Source: Homalodisca vitripennis (lineage: Eukaryota > Arthropoda > Insecta > Hemiptera > Cicadellidae). Taken from it: a DNA stretch of 64,000 bases. The DNA is taken from contig NC_060210.1 of the NCBI RefSeq assembly GCF_021130785.1, forward strand, positions 187,372,501-187,436,500. Reading direction: 5' to 3'. Made by a program: the position numbers and the translations under genes. A model generated the notes under the pieces. That model searched no databases. It saw only the letters and a program-made list of their open reading frames with translations, and was not told the origin of the DNA. This document shows positions 12,453 to 23,660 of this stretch, one piece after another (the first letter of the stretch is position 1; each line of letters opens with the position of its first letter).

Positions 12453-12790
12453 AATATATTCATTTGAGTAAAAGTTTCCTTATTACATAGTGCATTAGTA
12501 TTGATAAGAAATTTTATTAATATATTCTTGAAAGTGCATTTATCCTTATCACGTAGTACAATGAGCTAAACTTATTTTAAATATCTGAATATGATGAAAT
12601 GATATGGATAAGAACTTTGATTAATATATTCTTAAATATACAGTTGTCTTTACATTACAATGCGATGAGCTTACCTTATTATAAATATCTTAAATATGAT
12701 ATCGATAATAAATTTCATTTATACATTGTTGAAGGTGTAGTTGTCCTTATCTCAGTGAAAACGATGTAAACTGATACAATTATATGGATG
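12453..12790. repeat. Diverged tandem repeat, unit about 100 bp, ~3.5 copies
   Basis: Successive units begin near 12503, 12607 and 12704 (GATAAGAA..TT..TTAATATATTCTT, then TCCTTAT, then ATGAGCT..ACTTATT..AAATATCT). A partial unit precedes them. Spacings are 104 and 97 bp and the copies are clearly diverged. No coding potential. Confidence 0.7.
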
Positions 12791-15700
12791 AAAAATGTTA
12801 CATACATAAAGTGATATAACAACAATTTAATATATTTTATTATAGTTTTTTGTATGGTATATAACTTTATAGGACAATTTATCTTATGTAACTCCCTGCG
12901 TTTATTCGATGGGAAAGTTCAAAGCTTCCAACAAATTTACGTTATGAGTAAAAACTAGTCTTTCAATGCCTTTTCCTTTTTTGAAGTTTTATCGGTTGGG
13001 TAAAATCCCTTCTAATGCACCAGTGGCACAGCCCTGGTCACACAACTGAGTGAAAGTCCGGCAACCGAAATAAACGATCTATTGAAGGATCGACAGGAGC
13101 ACTGACTATCAGATGCAAGGACGTCCGGTTTGGGTGCACGTAACTAGTTGATCATTGGAGCGGTTGACTTTGATGATAATCGCACAAACTATGAAAACAC
13201 CTCCATAAATCTGTCAAAGGCTGTCCTTAGTGGTTCAGTAGTTTGGTAGTTCGTTGATCTAAACACGTTACGTCAGAAGCTAAGCTTTCTTTGCTTTACT
13301 GTAGCAATTCCAGTTCTTGCTCTTTATAATATCCTCTCAACTTACGACACTTTCTGAAACTTGTATTGAAAGGTACGGAAATTGCTGGATTTCCAATCAA
13401 AGTAACTAAGAAGTGGCTTCACAGTTATACGAGTGAGATATCAGATTGCTTTGAATGTAGGTCGTACTACCAAACTTTACAAGTCAAAACTCCTATGAAA
13501 ATACTGGTGATATGTAGATTACTTTTCAATGTAAACTGCATATGTTTTCAAACTTTTTAAAGGAACAGGATGCGCTTTGAAAAGGTACGTGTATTATATG
13601 TAGAATAATTTTACCTCAATTTAGATACGGATAACTTTATGAGAATATATCTTTTTTGTATTGCCCATTATTTACTCGTATTTTCTATCGAGAAACGCTT
13701 GAAATATCCTTCATGATACACTCTCAGTTCTATAATCTTTGATTAAACATATAATTCTGTTCCGATATCCACATTGAAGAAATTTTTAACAGATGCTAAC
13801 TGTTTCCACGTAGTACAGAATTATTTAGCATTATAGATATGCAATCTAAAATACTAATAAAGGTGACTTTTGGAACCTCCAAAAGCTTGACGTCCATTAA
13901 CTGCAATTATTGATAATAATATACTTGGACTGGTGGAAAATTGTTAACACAGCTTCTAATTAAATATTTGCATACACAACGCATGCACGAACATATTGCT
14001 ACCTTAACGACCGTGTTCCAACCATTTAGAATATTTACAGATTAAATTAAAAAATTATTCAATAATAAGATTTTTCTAACATATCTGTCCAACGTATTAA
14101 CTAATGAAATATACACTACAGTTCAAATGCCTTATTCAAACCCTTACAGTCTTGTACAAGTCGACCCGACCCGTTAACCGCTGAGCAATATTTTACTACT
14201 TAAATACCTGTACTGAAAGTAAAAAAGATTATTGTTTAATTTTTATAAGAATTAATCACCGAAAAGTACGTTACGAATGCCTTTCAATCTATCAAACAAA
14301 TCAACTTCACCACAAAAGTTACTATGTCATATGATCGTACTAAGATTGATTAAAAATATGTTTACTCTGTGATTTTCTCGTTTACATCATAGTAATACCA
14401 GACAAATGTACGTTAGACTTTTGACCTCAAAGTAAATAGAGTTCTGTCTAGTATCAAGAGTTTTCTTTAACAAGCACTAAGCATTTAGGCATTTTGTATG
14501 ACGAATTATTGCACGGTCCGAAAAATTGAAATAATGTGTTAAAAAGGCTTTTTTGAGTTCCTAATAAATAAAGAAAGGAATTGTTACATGTTTAGTGGTT
14601 TGTGAGAGATGAAACATTTGTGTACATCTATTGAGGCATTATTTTCTTAAATTACAATTTACAAATACGTTGTATGATTCTTAACTCGATCTCAACATAC
14701 GTTGTCCTCGATAAAATACATATTTCACATTTTAATTTCCGTGGGATGGTAAAAAAGTCACAGCGCGCAGAAAAACTTGTTCTTATTAATCGAGTGGCAC
14801 CTGAATTAATTATTTATGTACCACTTTTTGGCTACACTGAAACGCAGATGAAACACAAGTATATAATATAAAACAATTAAATAAGGAAAAGTGGTAACCT
14901 TCAAAAATATCTTTATTTTTATGTCATAAAGAATATTTACAGTAAGATCGCAATTGTTGCTCATCATATGGAGCAAAAGTATCCTTCCGGTACATAAAAA
15001 CGATTGAGTACTAAAATTTCACTTATCATTCTTCTGCATAATTAATAATTTTATAATAATAGAAAGGAAATCACTTCGAACGTCGTGTAGCTTCAGATTA
15101 AACCATTATTAAATTTAATTAAATAAGAGGTGACTATCTCTAGTTGAGAACCTGTCTCAGGATCTGATGCAGCCGTCAGGAGTCAAACTTTGTGCTCTTG
15201 ACATTTAACGTGATATTGTTCCGGAAAACGGTAAAAAAAGCGGCAGTATGCGGATGTAACATGCTGTATTATATTACATCTATACGTTTCCTGTAAGCTG
15301 GAGACTTAAAGCAGGAATATTACCAGAAGCTTTAATTAAAAATCTCTTAGAAGTGAAGGATATAAAACGAAATCTCCATTTCCCACGAAATCTCCATTTC
15401 CCCACCTACTCTTTTTTATTGCAAAGTATGCGGAAAAGTGGTAGCATCTACTAGGAATGTCAAATGAAATTCAACTAAACCTGTTAGTTAAAAGTAATTA
15501 ATTATATTATAACACCTAGGGATAGTTAAAATTTAACTCTTGGATATTATTTTCATACGGCAGCTGATATATTAACCACATATACTGATCTCATGTAAGA
15601 ATCAGGAATAATATGAAATTCAGAGTTTAAGACCATCGTTGTGATGCAAAAGGTTTTCTGTTTGGATATATCTTATACAATTTGTATAGCTTTTGTTGCA

Positions 15701-16445
15701 GCGAAAAAAATAAAGAAGTAGTAATTTCTAGTTTAAGGAGGACTTTAATTTATTACTGTGATTAAGTTTATATTAAAACTAGATAGACGGACTAGCGCCA
15801 TTATGGTAACTATTATATTTTTATTTTAGGTATACAAGATATAATGAGGAGAACGACATGATTTAATAAAATATTAAAATATAATTTTCTCCAAATATAT
15901 TTTAATGAAATTATACTACCTCTTAACTTGTATTTCAAAATTAACAGTTAATTTTCTAAAGCCATAATTAATTAACATTACCAGAAAGAATGGCTTATTA
16001 AAAACACTGTAAAGCATCCACATTCTCATCTTTTAGAGGGGTTTTCTTACCTTTGTTACAAAATTGTTTCACATAATTTAGCTCATTAAAATTCAGCTAA
16101 TTGTTATAAAATGCAAATTTGTGTTTTGTTTTCTTTAAAGAAGTTACCTTAAGGGGCTAGGACTTAAGTTCTTTTCAAAATATGATCTCAAATAAAAACC
16201 TGCTTGGAAAATAAAAGCTTCAGTTTTTTAAAATATATTGGTACAATTATTTCTAGCATGTCTAATAAATGGAATCGTATTAAAACTACCTGTGTAAGCT
16301 TGTGGGATGGCACGACTTGCAAAAATGTTATGTTATCTGATGTTGAACCAAGAGACTCTTTTAGCCAAATATTAAGGTTGTATTAGTCTACCACCATTCA
16401 TATCTGTCTTTGCTTACTTAGCCCATTAAGATAAAAAAGGCCTTG
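12791..16445. other. AT-rich stretch without recognised genes
   Basis: A moderately GC-rich part at about 13015-13270 may be a decayed repeat but matches nothing I can name. Open stretches at 13366-13560, 14674-14871 and 16204-16386 (all plus) are unrecognised. At 15369-15405 an 18-bp segment (ACGAAATCTCCATTTCCC) is directly duplicated. Confidence 0.3.
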
Positions 16446-16876
16446 CATAAATGCGACGGCCAAGGTACTGCATTCTGATAACAGTCTTATTTTCTCATTA
16501 GCTTCTCTACTGTAGTATTAAATATTTCTTTGGATAATACTAACTAATATCATAAATGCGACGGCCAAGGTACTGCAATATGATAACAGTCTTATTTTCT
16601 CATTAGCTGCTCTACTGTAGTATTAAATATTCCTTTGGATAATACTAAATAATATCATAAATGTGACGGCCAAGATACTGCATTCTGATAACAGTCTTAT
16701 TTTTCTCATTAGCTGCTCTACTGTAGTATTAAATATTCCTTTGGATAACACTAACTAATATCGTAAATGCGACGGCCAAGGTACTGCATTCTGATAACAG
16801 TCTTATTTTCTCATTAGCTGCTCTACTGTAGTATTAAATATTCCTTTGGATAATACTAACAAATATCATAAATGCG
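16446..16876. repeat. 105-bp tandem repeat, four copies plus a partial fifth
   Basis: Units start with CATAAATGCGACGGCCAAGG at 16446, 16551, 16656 and 16762, and a truncated unit begins at 16867. Spacings are 105, 105, 106 and 105 bp. The copies differ by only a few substitutions, so the amplification is recent compared with the other arrays nearby. No ORF or known satellite was recognised. Confidence 0.95.
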
Positions 16877-17479
16877 AAAGTAAGTTTGCTTCTTTGTTAC
16901 ACGTTTATCCATAAACTAATTAAATTATTGTACGTAAGATTTAGAAGGACATTCTTAGAGTTCCAGGTCAACCTAAAGTGTTATTATAATTTTGAAAATC
17001 CTTCTAGACTGGGGACTTGAAAATACCCACTGGTTTTTAAGGTTCCAAAATATCCAATCTTGTTCTCTAAAGTTGCATTGCAAAGAACAAATATTTTAAT
17101 AATCGAAAAAATCTGTTAAATCTAATCAACCTGTGTAATCATTCATTTATCACAGCGAAGCCAGATATTTAATTAATTTATCGACTATTTTAAATTTGTT
17201 TAAAGTTGTAGTATGAAACAAAGAGTAGACATAATTGTTGCAACATTTCTTATATAAAGGTTTTCTGCTGTTTCTTTCATTTCATCAGAGAGTGAGAAAT
17301 ATTTAAAAAAGAAAATTAAAAGTTTTAGTAAAATTGTACGTTAGCTGTGGATTTTAGCAAATATTAAGGTATCTGCAGTGCAAGGTACCTAAGTTCCAAT
17401 CTACATATTTCATCCGATCCCCAGTCTTCGTAAACCTATTTCTAATTCAAGCTATGTTTTGAGCAACCACATTATATTT
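16877..17479. other. AT-rich sequence with no recognised gene
   Basis: Nothing recognisable on either strand. Confidence 0.3.
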
Positions 17480-17640
17480 GCCAATGACGTAGTGTAGCAG
17501 GTACAGCGGTTATCGCAAGATAACCGAACTAAGCAACGCCCGCAACGTCGAGCGTGGCTGCTGCTTGGATCGTTGGATAGTCGATCCTGTCCTTGCAAGC
17601 AGCCCGCCTGCCCTGCCCCTGGTGACTAGGTTAATAAATG
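17480..17640 (+). mobile_element. SINE with a 5S-rRNA-like head (copy 1)
   Basis: The segment opens with GCCAATGACGTAGTGTAGCA. It continues into CGGTTATCGCAAGATAACCG and ACTAAGCAACG, then CAACGTCGAGCGTGGCTGCT and CTTGGAT. These follow the order of the middle of animal 5S rRNA (CGGTT..CCGATCACCGAAGTTAAGC, then AACGTCGGGCGCGGTTAGT and TTGGATGGGTGACC), which contains the internal RNA polymerase III promoter. A 10-bp internal duplication (CAACGCCCG then CAACGTCGAG) breaks the promoter region. The same unit recurs at 53041-53197 on the other strand, so it is a dispersed element rather than a 5S gene. The 3' boundary is uncertain and no target duplication was identified. Confidence 0.7.
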
Positions 17641-17833
17641 CTAGAGAGTGCTTCTTAGCACTAACTTCGCTTGGTAAGATAAGACACCTTTACCTTTTCA
17701 CTTATTTACCTTAAAATATTTTATTTGTTAAAGTTGATAGCAGATTTTAACATCTTATTTTCTCGTTTTGTGTTTGTGAAGTTTCGAGAGTTTCCTCAAA
17801 ATGTATTTTTAAACGATTCTAGTGACCCTTTCG

Positions 17834-17932
17834 TGCGATAACTCTTGATAGACGTCTCGGTTGCTTGAAACGTGGTGCATAGGTTCCTCTTGGTCACGGG
17901 AGAACTCAGTTGATTTTAAGGTCAAAGGTCAG
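17834..17932 (+). repeat. Orphan monomer of the 126-bp repeat family
   Basis: GCGATAACTCTTGATAGA, then TTGAAACGTGGTGCATAGG, CTCTTGGTCA and AAGGTCAAAGGTCA follow the same order as in the seven-copy array at 40142-40995. Only one unit is present here. Confidence 0.65.
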
Positions 17933-19693
17933 GATTACAGAGAAATAATAAAAGTTTTGTATTAGTCTCGTGGTAAAGATGTTATAAAATAGTTTATAAA
18001 TTTATTTATTGACACATGATTTTAAGTTACTTTGTGGGATTGTTTAGCACAACCTAAATTTGTTACGTCGGGTCATCGTTACTCCGTTGTATTGGTTTAT
18101 TTTTATTGCAGAAATTATATTCATTACTTCATAATAATTCATATCTGTACGTTACGATACCCAATAAAAAACCTTATGTAGTTTTAAAAATAATGTGGAA
18201 ATGGCTCACTGTTATTAAATGTTGATATTATGAGTGTAAAGAATAGGGCTAATTAACTTAAATAGCCATTCAGTCATTCTAAATCATTTAAAGTACGTCC
18301 CGTGAGACAGAAAAGTCTATTGACGTCCTTTAGCGGTTATATTTTACATCCTATCCACGAGGCTTAGTGTATCATTGTTCAGTGTCAACATTTGTATAGT
18401 AACATCAGTAACAGAGGAACGAAAAATATCGATTGAGTACGTGTTGTAAACGTACTTTTAAAGAATTTTGTCCATTTTAACCTTTCCAGTATCATTTAAT
18501 ATTTGACAATCTGGTCATTGTTCAATTAATCAAGTCGGTTACCAATCCATAAAGATTGAAATGTCATTTAAATAAGACACCTTTAATATAGATCATAAAC
18601 TAACAATATGGTTGATTGGTTAGACAAGGTAGGTATTCACTTTGATGTGTTGTTTATAAAAATATATCGTTTATCGTTTTCATCGAGATGTTAGACGTAT
18701 ATAATACACACTAAATATCTAAGAATAAAATTATATAGTCAGTCATCATAACGATTATCTACTCTTCTCTTTAAAAGATTACCACTAAAATGTACCACTA
18801 ACCCTTACTTCCCGTTTAACTTTTTCTCAAGTAAGTTCAAGGGAAGGCATAACAGTTGCGACAACATCCATATCTGGATCCCAAAGAGTTTTACTTTAGT
18901 AACCCTAAAATAAACTACATGAACCAAATATATAACTCTCATATATCCTACAAATCAAAGCTGCTTATTAACAAGATACCCATAAATTATCGTTGCATGG
19001 GATCCCTATTAAATAGCTCTATCTAAATTAAATAAATAGCTACTATCTTATTTCGTATTTTCAAGCCCAAAAATAATTTCCCAGGCAATCTTAAGGTAAG
19101 TAATATTTACTGGAGAAATGAATATTTATCCATCCCACGACACGTCTCTGCAGAACGCATGAAAGCTTGGTAACTCTAAAGTATTACATCAATTATGTTC
19201 AACTCAAAAATTCCATCTGTGAAGCCCACCCTAACTTGATGCACCAGGTCCAAAAGTTTTGCATCTGAAAACGAGGTTTTTTGAAACCATTACTGTGGAA
19301 TAACTTATTGCGTTGAACCTTGTGTCAGAGACAGTCGAGAAACACAAATAAAACATTTTGGAGTTCCATATGAAACAGATCAAAACACGCACGCACATAC
19401 CTCAGTGACGTTTACAGATTAAAGGTGACACCATGATCAAAGGTGAGGTAAACAACTGTCCAAGAACACACAAATCATACTGTTGTACAAAAGTTTGGTA
19501 AACTTGGCCAATCAAAACTCTGTAAGCCTTTGTAATCTTGATAGTAATAGAGTAATACTGTTGTAGCTAGTACACTACAAATTACAGAACATTATTGTAT
19601 TAAAGCTTGGAATTAAAAGAACAAAGTTCTTTAAATTTGTTTATATTATTTTATTTTATATAAATTTTTCAATATTGTTATTTTGTAATAATA
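17933..19693. other. AT-rich sequence with no recognised gene
   Basis: Parts near 18780-18900 and 19080-19540 are less AT-rich and could be old repeats, but nothing can be named. Confidence 0.3.
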
Positions 19694-20259
19694 CAGGGTG
19701 AGTCATGTAAGGTATTCTAAACATATATTAAGGCAACAGTAAGAACAGTAATAAAATTGAACTCCCCTAAATAACATACAGGGAATACTTTAAAATATTT
19801 TTTCATACACTTTAAGGTTCAAACTGTGCCATAATTGGAGGTACCGTTTCCAATTTCAAATGTATGTTTCAAAATTTCGCCACCACCAAAAATATAATTA
19901 TTTTAATTTACTGTACAAATTTAAAGGTTACTTATTGCTGATTGTTAGGAAACCTTGGGATTTATGTAAAAGCCAACTTTGTTATGTTTTGGAGCACTAT
20001 TTTGAATAGGTAAAAACATTTATTTTTCAGACACTAGCCAGTAAAACATTTCTATAAAATAATATGGCATGTTGTAGGTTAGGATTTTCAAATTTTTAAA
20101 TTAGAAACCAGGACCTTCAGTTTTGGCACAGCTTGAATCTTAGATCATATTACATTATTTGGAATAGATTCCCTGTATGTAATTTAGAGTACGGCATTTT
20201 TGTTATAGCCCTAAACGTTCTCCGAATATATGCTTATGCTGCCTCAACTACTCATCCTG
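19694..20259. mobile_element. Non-autonomous fold-back element, ~165-bp diverged inverted arms
   Basis: The left end CAGGGTGAGT (19694) is matched by the right end ACTCATCCTG (20250-20259). Further matches run inward in inverted order: CATATATT, ACATACAGGGAAT, and TTCAA.CTGTGCC followed by GGAGGT/GAAGGTCC and a TTTC(C/T)AATTT block. The arms are about 19694-19866 and 20095-20259 and are clearly more diverged than those of the element at 5241. The AT-rich core encodes nothing. Flanks do not show a clear target duplication. Confidence 0.75.
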
Positions 20260-20345
20260 TCAGTGCCTGTATGTGTAAACTCTAGTGATTATTATAACTC
20301 GTGTTAAAAATATTGCGCCAGTTGCAGTATAAACGACTAATAAAC

Positions 20346-20455
20346 TGTAACGGGAGGAAGTCCATCTCCACCTGATGGCTAAACGCTCCATAAACTCTTG
20401 ATGGGTTCATCTCAAATTACGTTCGCTCTTCTTAATTTATAGCCCATTTACATCT
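20346..20455 (+). repeat. Dispersed repeat family D, copy 1
   Basis: GGGAGGAAGTCCATCTCCAC, CTGATGGCTAAACGCTCCAT, AAACTCTTGATGGGTTC and ATTACGTTCGCTCTTC match, in order, the reverse complement of 62593-62701. No larger element boundary was found. Confidence 0.7.
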
Positions 20456-22373
20456 TTATCATTTGCTGTTGTCAATTTATGACTGGACTTTTAATTTACA
20501 ACGTATAACTTCGTAGCATTTATAGTTTTTACACTAAAAAACTTAAATTTTTATTTTATTACAACGATTTATTTCTCCAACTAGATTTGTTTCATTACCT
20601 TTGAGAAATATTTATGCTCACAATTGAAAAAATGATTTTAGTAGTTTACCAAGATCAAGATCAACGGAACTTCAAGAAATGTTTTTACCAATGTGCTATG
20701 AACAATTAGTGTGTTTGTTATGAGCAGTTTTTTCTTTGCTGTTGGTTTTCACCTGAAGCAACATGATAAGCGTTGTTGTTTTTGCTATTGATAAGCGCCA
20801 TTTGATATTTGTATGATTGTATCGATACCTAATATTCACATCTTAAATCCTAGACTATCAATCGATATAAAGTCTCTATAGTCATGAATAACAATTATTG
20901 TATTTTTAAATTAAAATATAAATTTAATATTTACAGTGATGAAACAAATTATTATAACCGAAATTAGGAAAACTGAAGACGACCATACTTGCTCATCTCT
21001 CAGTTACAGTTGTTTCTTTCCCACAAATTTCACATAATGGGTTTTTCGGTACGAGGCCAACATGTTGAAGCCACGAAAAAACATGTCTTATTATCTTTCA
21101 AAGCAATGCCGTGTAGTTTTTTTAATTGACTGCCATTTTTAATAATAAAATGTTACTTATGTAAAATTGAAATATTACCCTACGTGTATTATTTGAAAGT
21201 GTTTACAGTTGTTTGATATAGATTATTTAAGTTAATTGTTTAATCAGTATCGATTGATTATATCGATGGTTATTATTAAGTAATATCGTTAGCCAATTTC
21301 GATATAAAAAACCGGGTCCCCTTATCGTACCCTACCCGAACTAATTACAGAGGGGCATGAAGCGGCGTATGCTATCCAATGGTTACTTGTATTGGATCAA
21401 GGAGTCTTTGTTTTAATGTGTATTTAAACTTTCCCTCACGGTACTTGTGAAACTTGTAGGTCGAAGGTTAGGTTTCTAGAAAATGAGTTCACCAACCAAT
21501 AGAGCTGTACTCTTCAACTAACCGAACTAAGCTGAAATCCATCCGAAAAATTACTACATTAACTGTATGTTTGTGGGTCATCCATTTAATAAACGTAAGC
21601 ACAAGTTACATATAACATTTTAATAGTAAGATCTCTTAGTCTGGGTTGTACAGAAAATGTGTCCTAGACATTCCGGAAAGACCCACTTAAACAATAAAAC
21701 TCAATTTACGATGGTGAATGGCCAATACTTTTTGTTGTGAATTTATGCAGTTATATAATAATGATGCAAAAAGCAGGATCACAGTAACAATTTTAATAAT
21801 ATAAACATTTATTAAACATGCAATAGAAACTTTTGTCCATTTTATGAGAACTATATAAAACATGTTAAAGCTTTATCATCGATAGGAAAATTCTTACCTA
21901 CCAAAGTGCTTTTCTTAATTTCATATTCAATATTCTATTTAGTACCAAACCATCTCTGTGCATATCTGAATATCGCTTGTAGAGGATTAGAAACACCATC
22001 AGTCAAGCATACCTTTGATTATTTTTTGCCTGACCGTTAGGACTCTTGGAGCTTGAGGGGATGGAAAAATTGTATTTCAGTTTGGGTGTCCGCAAACTAT
22101 CTTGCAAAGAAACCGATCTATTAAAGATGTATAATGTTTCATGATCGTTTATTTCTATAGAGGCAACATCAAGTTACGTGGTGGTACATGCCGTTTTCTG
22201 GAATTGTGTTGAGCTGTAACAAACATGTATAGATTAATGTTATTTGTAACAATTATGGCAATGGGAAACTCGTGAGATAAATAAATATATAAACAAACAG
22301 AGTATAATCATGAGATATTTGAACTTGTGACCTAGTTACATATCTAGCTTTACTGTCTTGTATAGAGACTGAA
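20456..22373. other. AT-rich sequence with several ATCGAT motifs
   Basis: ATCGAT occurs near 20821, 20869, 21249 and 21262; the first lies inside the palindrome GTATCGATAC. This resembles the DRE/BEAF-type motif of insects, but the density is only suggestive. A small hairpin (ATCCAAT..ATTGGAT) lies at 21374-21400. No gene seen. Confidence 0.3.
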
Positions 22374-22600
22374 AAAATTAATTTCAGTCTGCACGATATC
22401 TTAAGAAGAAATTGACCTCTTATAAACTATAAATTTTGCATGAAACTTTATTTGTACATAAACAAGAAAAGGTTTTCTGATGGTAGATGTTAATTCATAG
22501 GATTTGGCTGAGCACCATTGAAGCCTATTTCTTAGTAGGCTGAAAAATGTCTCTTTTGTCTGCCGGACATCAAAAATTGTCTTTGCTGTGCGATGTGTTT
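22374..22600 (+). repeat. Dispersed repeat family C, copy 1
   Basis: CTGCACGATATCTTAAGAAG, then TTTTGCATGAAACTTTATTT, GTACATAA, TTTGGCTGAGC..TGAAGCCTA and CTTAGTAGGCTG precede a TGTCTGCC stretch. The same blocks occur at 23500-23660 and 62930-63440, and their circularly permuted order suggests a unit that was once tandem. A minus-strand open stretch of 82 codons inside it is not a gene. Confidence 0.65.
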
Positions 22601-23130
22601 CTGTCTCTTCACTGAAAGAAATGAGCGATAGTCTTAGATAATCTTGCATAAAAACCCACCAAAGACTTACATGACAAATCGTGTAGCGTTCTCCTATTTT
22701 AGCGTACTCTTTCTAGAATGATGGAGTTGTCTCGAAGGTTAGTTAAGAATACACGATACAATGGACATATATCGGATTTATTGCTATCCACGGATTCACT
22801 AATAAATGTAGTGAGGCCTTCTGGTTCATTAACAGCAAGTATGTTATGAAAAAGATGATCATGATATTGTAGTGTCCCTAGCAAATAGGTTTAATGAACT
22901 GAACATATGTAAGTAATTAAGCCTTACATCTTTAATTTAGTTTATACAACACTAATTCTATTTTTACTGCTCCCAACTATTTGCGAAGTATCCTAGAAAA
23001 GGTTTTACAGGATAGTCTCTCATAAAAGTAGCTTTGAATAGCACCTACTGTAACTGATTTTTCTTCGGAATAATAGAGTTAAGTCAGTTTCTGTAGGAAC
23101 TGCGCTGCGATGACTATAAATAATAGCACA
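22601..23130. other. Unassigned sequence
   Basis: No gene or recognisable element seen. A 61-codon open stretch (22699-22884, minus) is unremarkable. Confidence 0.3.
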
Positions 23131-23225
23131 TTACCCGACAAAAGGTGAGTAACGGAGCGGGAGTCGCCTGATGCAGCCACCTCCGCCTGGTGCGGCACTT
23201 TGAAGTTTCTGGCGCAAATGTTAAG
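23131..23225. other. Short GC- and CpG-richer patch
   Basis: Sequence such as GGAGCGGGAGTCGCCTGATG and CCGCCTGGTGCGGCAC contrasts with the AT-rich surroundings. It contains a small self-complementary stretch (CCGCCTGGTGCGG). It may be an unrecognised repeat or a regulatory segment; there is no protein motif. Confidence 0.3.
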
Positions 23226-23499
23226 TTAATTTCGGACGAAATTCAGCCATTATTCTGTGAGATCGCTGAATCTTGTGTAGCTCCTAATGGTACATGTTCG
23301 CTGTAACTTACAAGGTTGCAAATTAGATTACATATTATAATTATTGAGTTCTGCGAACCACTGGCATACACTAAAATAATAATAAGATAATATAATGAGG
23401 TGTATTTTAATATTATTAGACAGAACAGTTTTATGTCCATTCATTTAATGAGCTGAATGTTACCGAAACATATCCCTAAAGAGTCTAGTAAAATACCTC
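23226..23499. other. AT-rich sequence with no recognised gene
   Basis: Nothing recognisable on either strand. Confidence 0.3.
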
Positions 23500-23660
23500 T
23501 CTCCTCACGATATCTTAATAAATAATTAATCTATAGATTTTAAATTTGGCAATGAAGCTTCATTTCTGTACAAGAAACATTAAATGTGATGATCATTCAT
23601 AGTACTCAATGATATTCTGGCTGGGCTTTACAGATTATTTTAATAATCCGCTTATTAGTA
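23500..23660 (+). repeat. Dispersed repeat family C, copy 2
   Basis: CTCACGATATCTTAATAA, AAATTTGGCAATGAAGCTTC, ATTTCTGTACAAGAAAC and CTGGCTGGGCTTTACAG parallel the copy at 22374 in the same order and orientation, with more divergence toward the end. Confidence 0.6.

Noticed and set aside
17480..17640. Functional 5S rRNA gene
   Set aside because: Only the middle region matches, it carries an internal duplication, and the 5' and 3' arms of 5S rRNA are not present. A second dispersed copy has the same non-5S 5' end.
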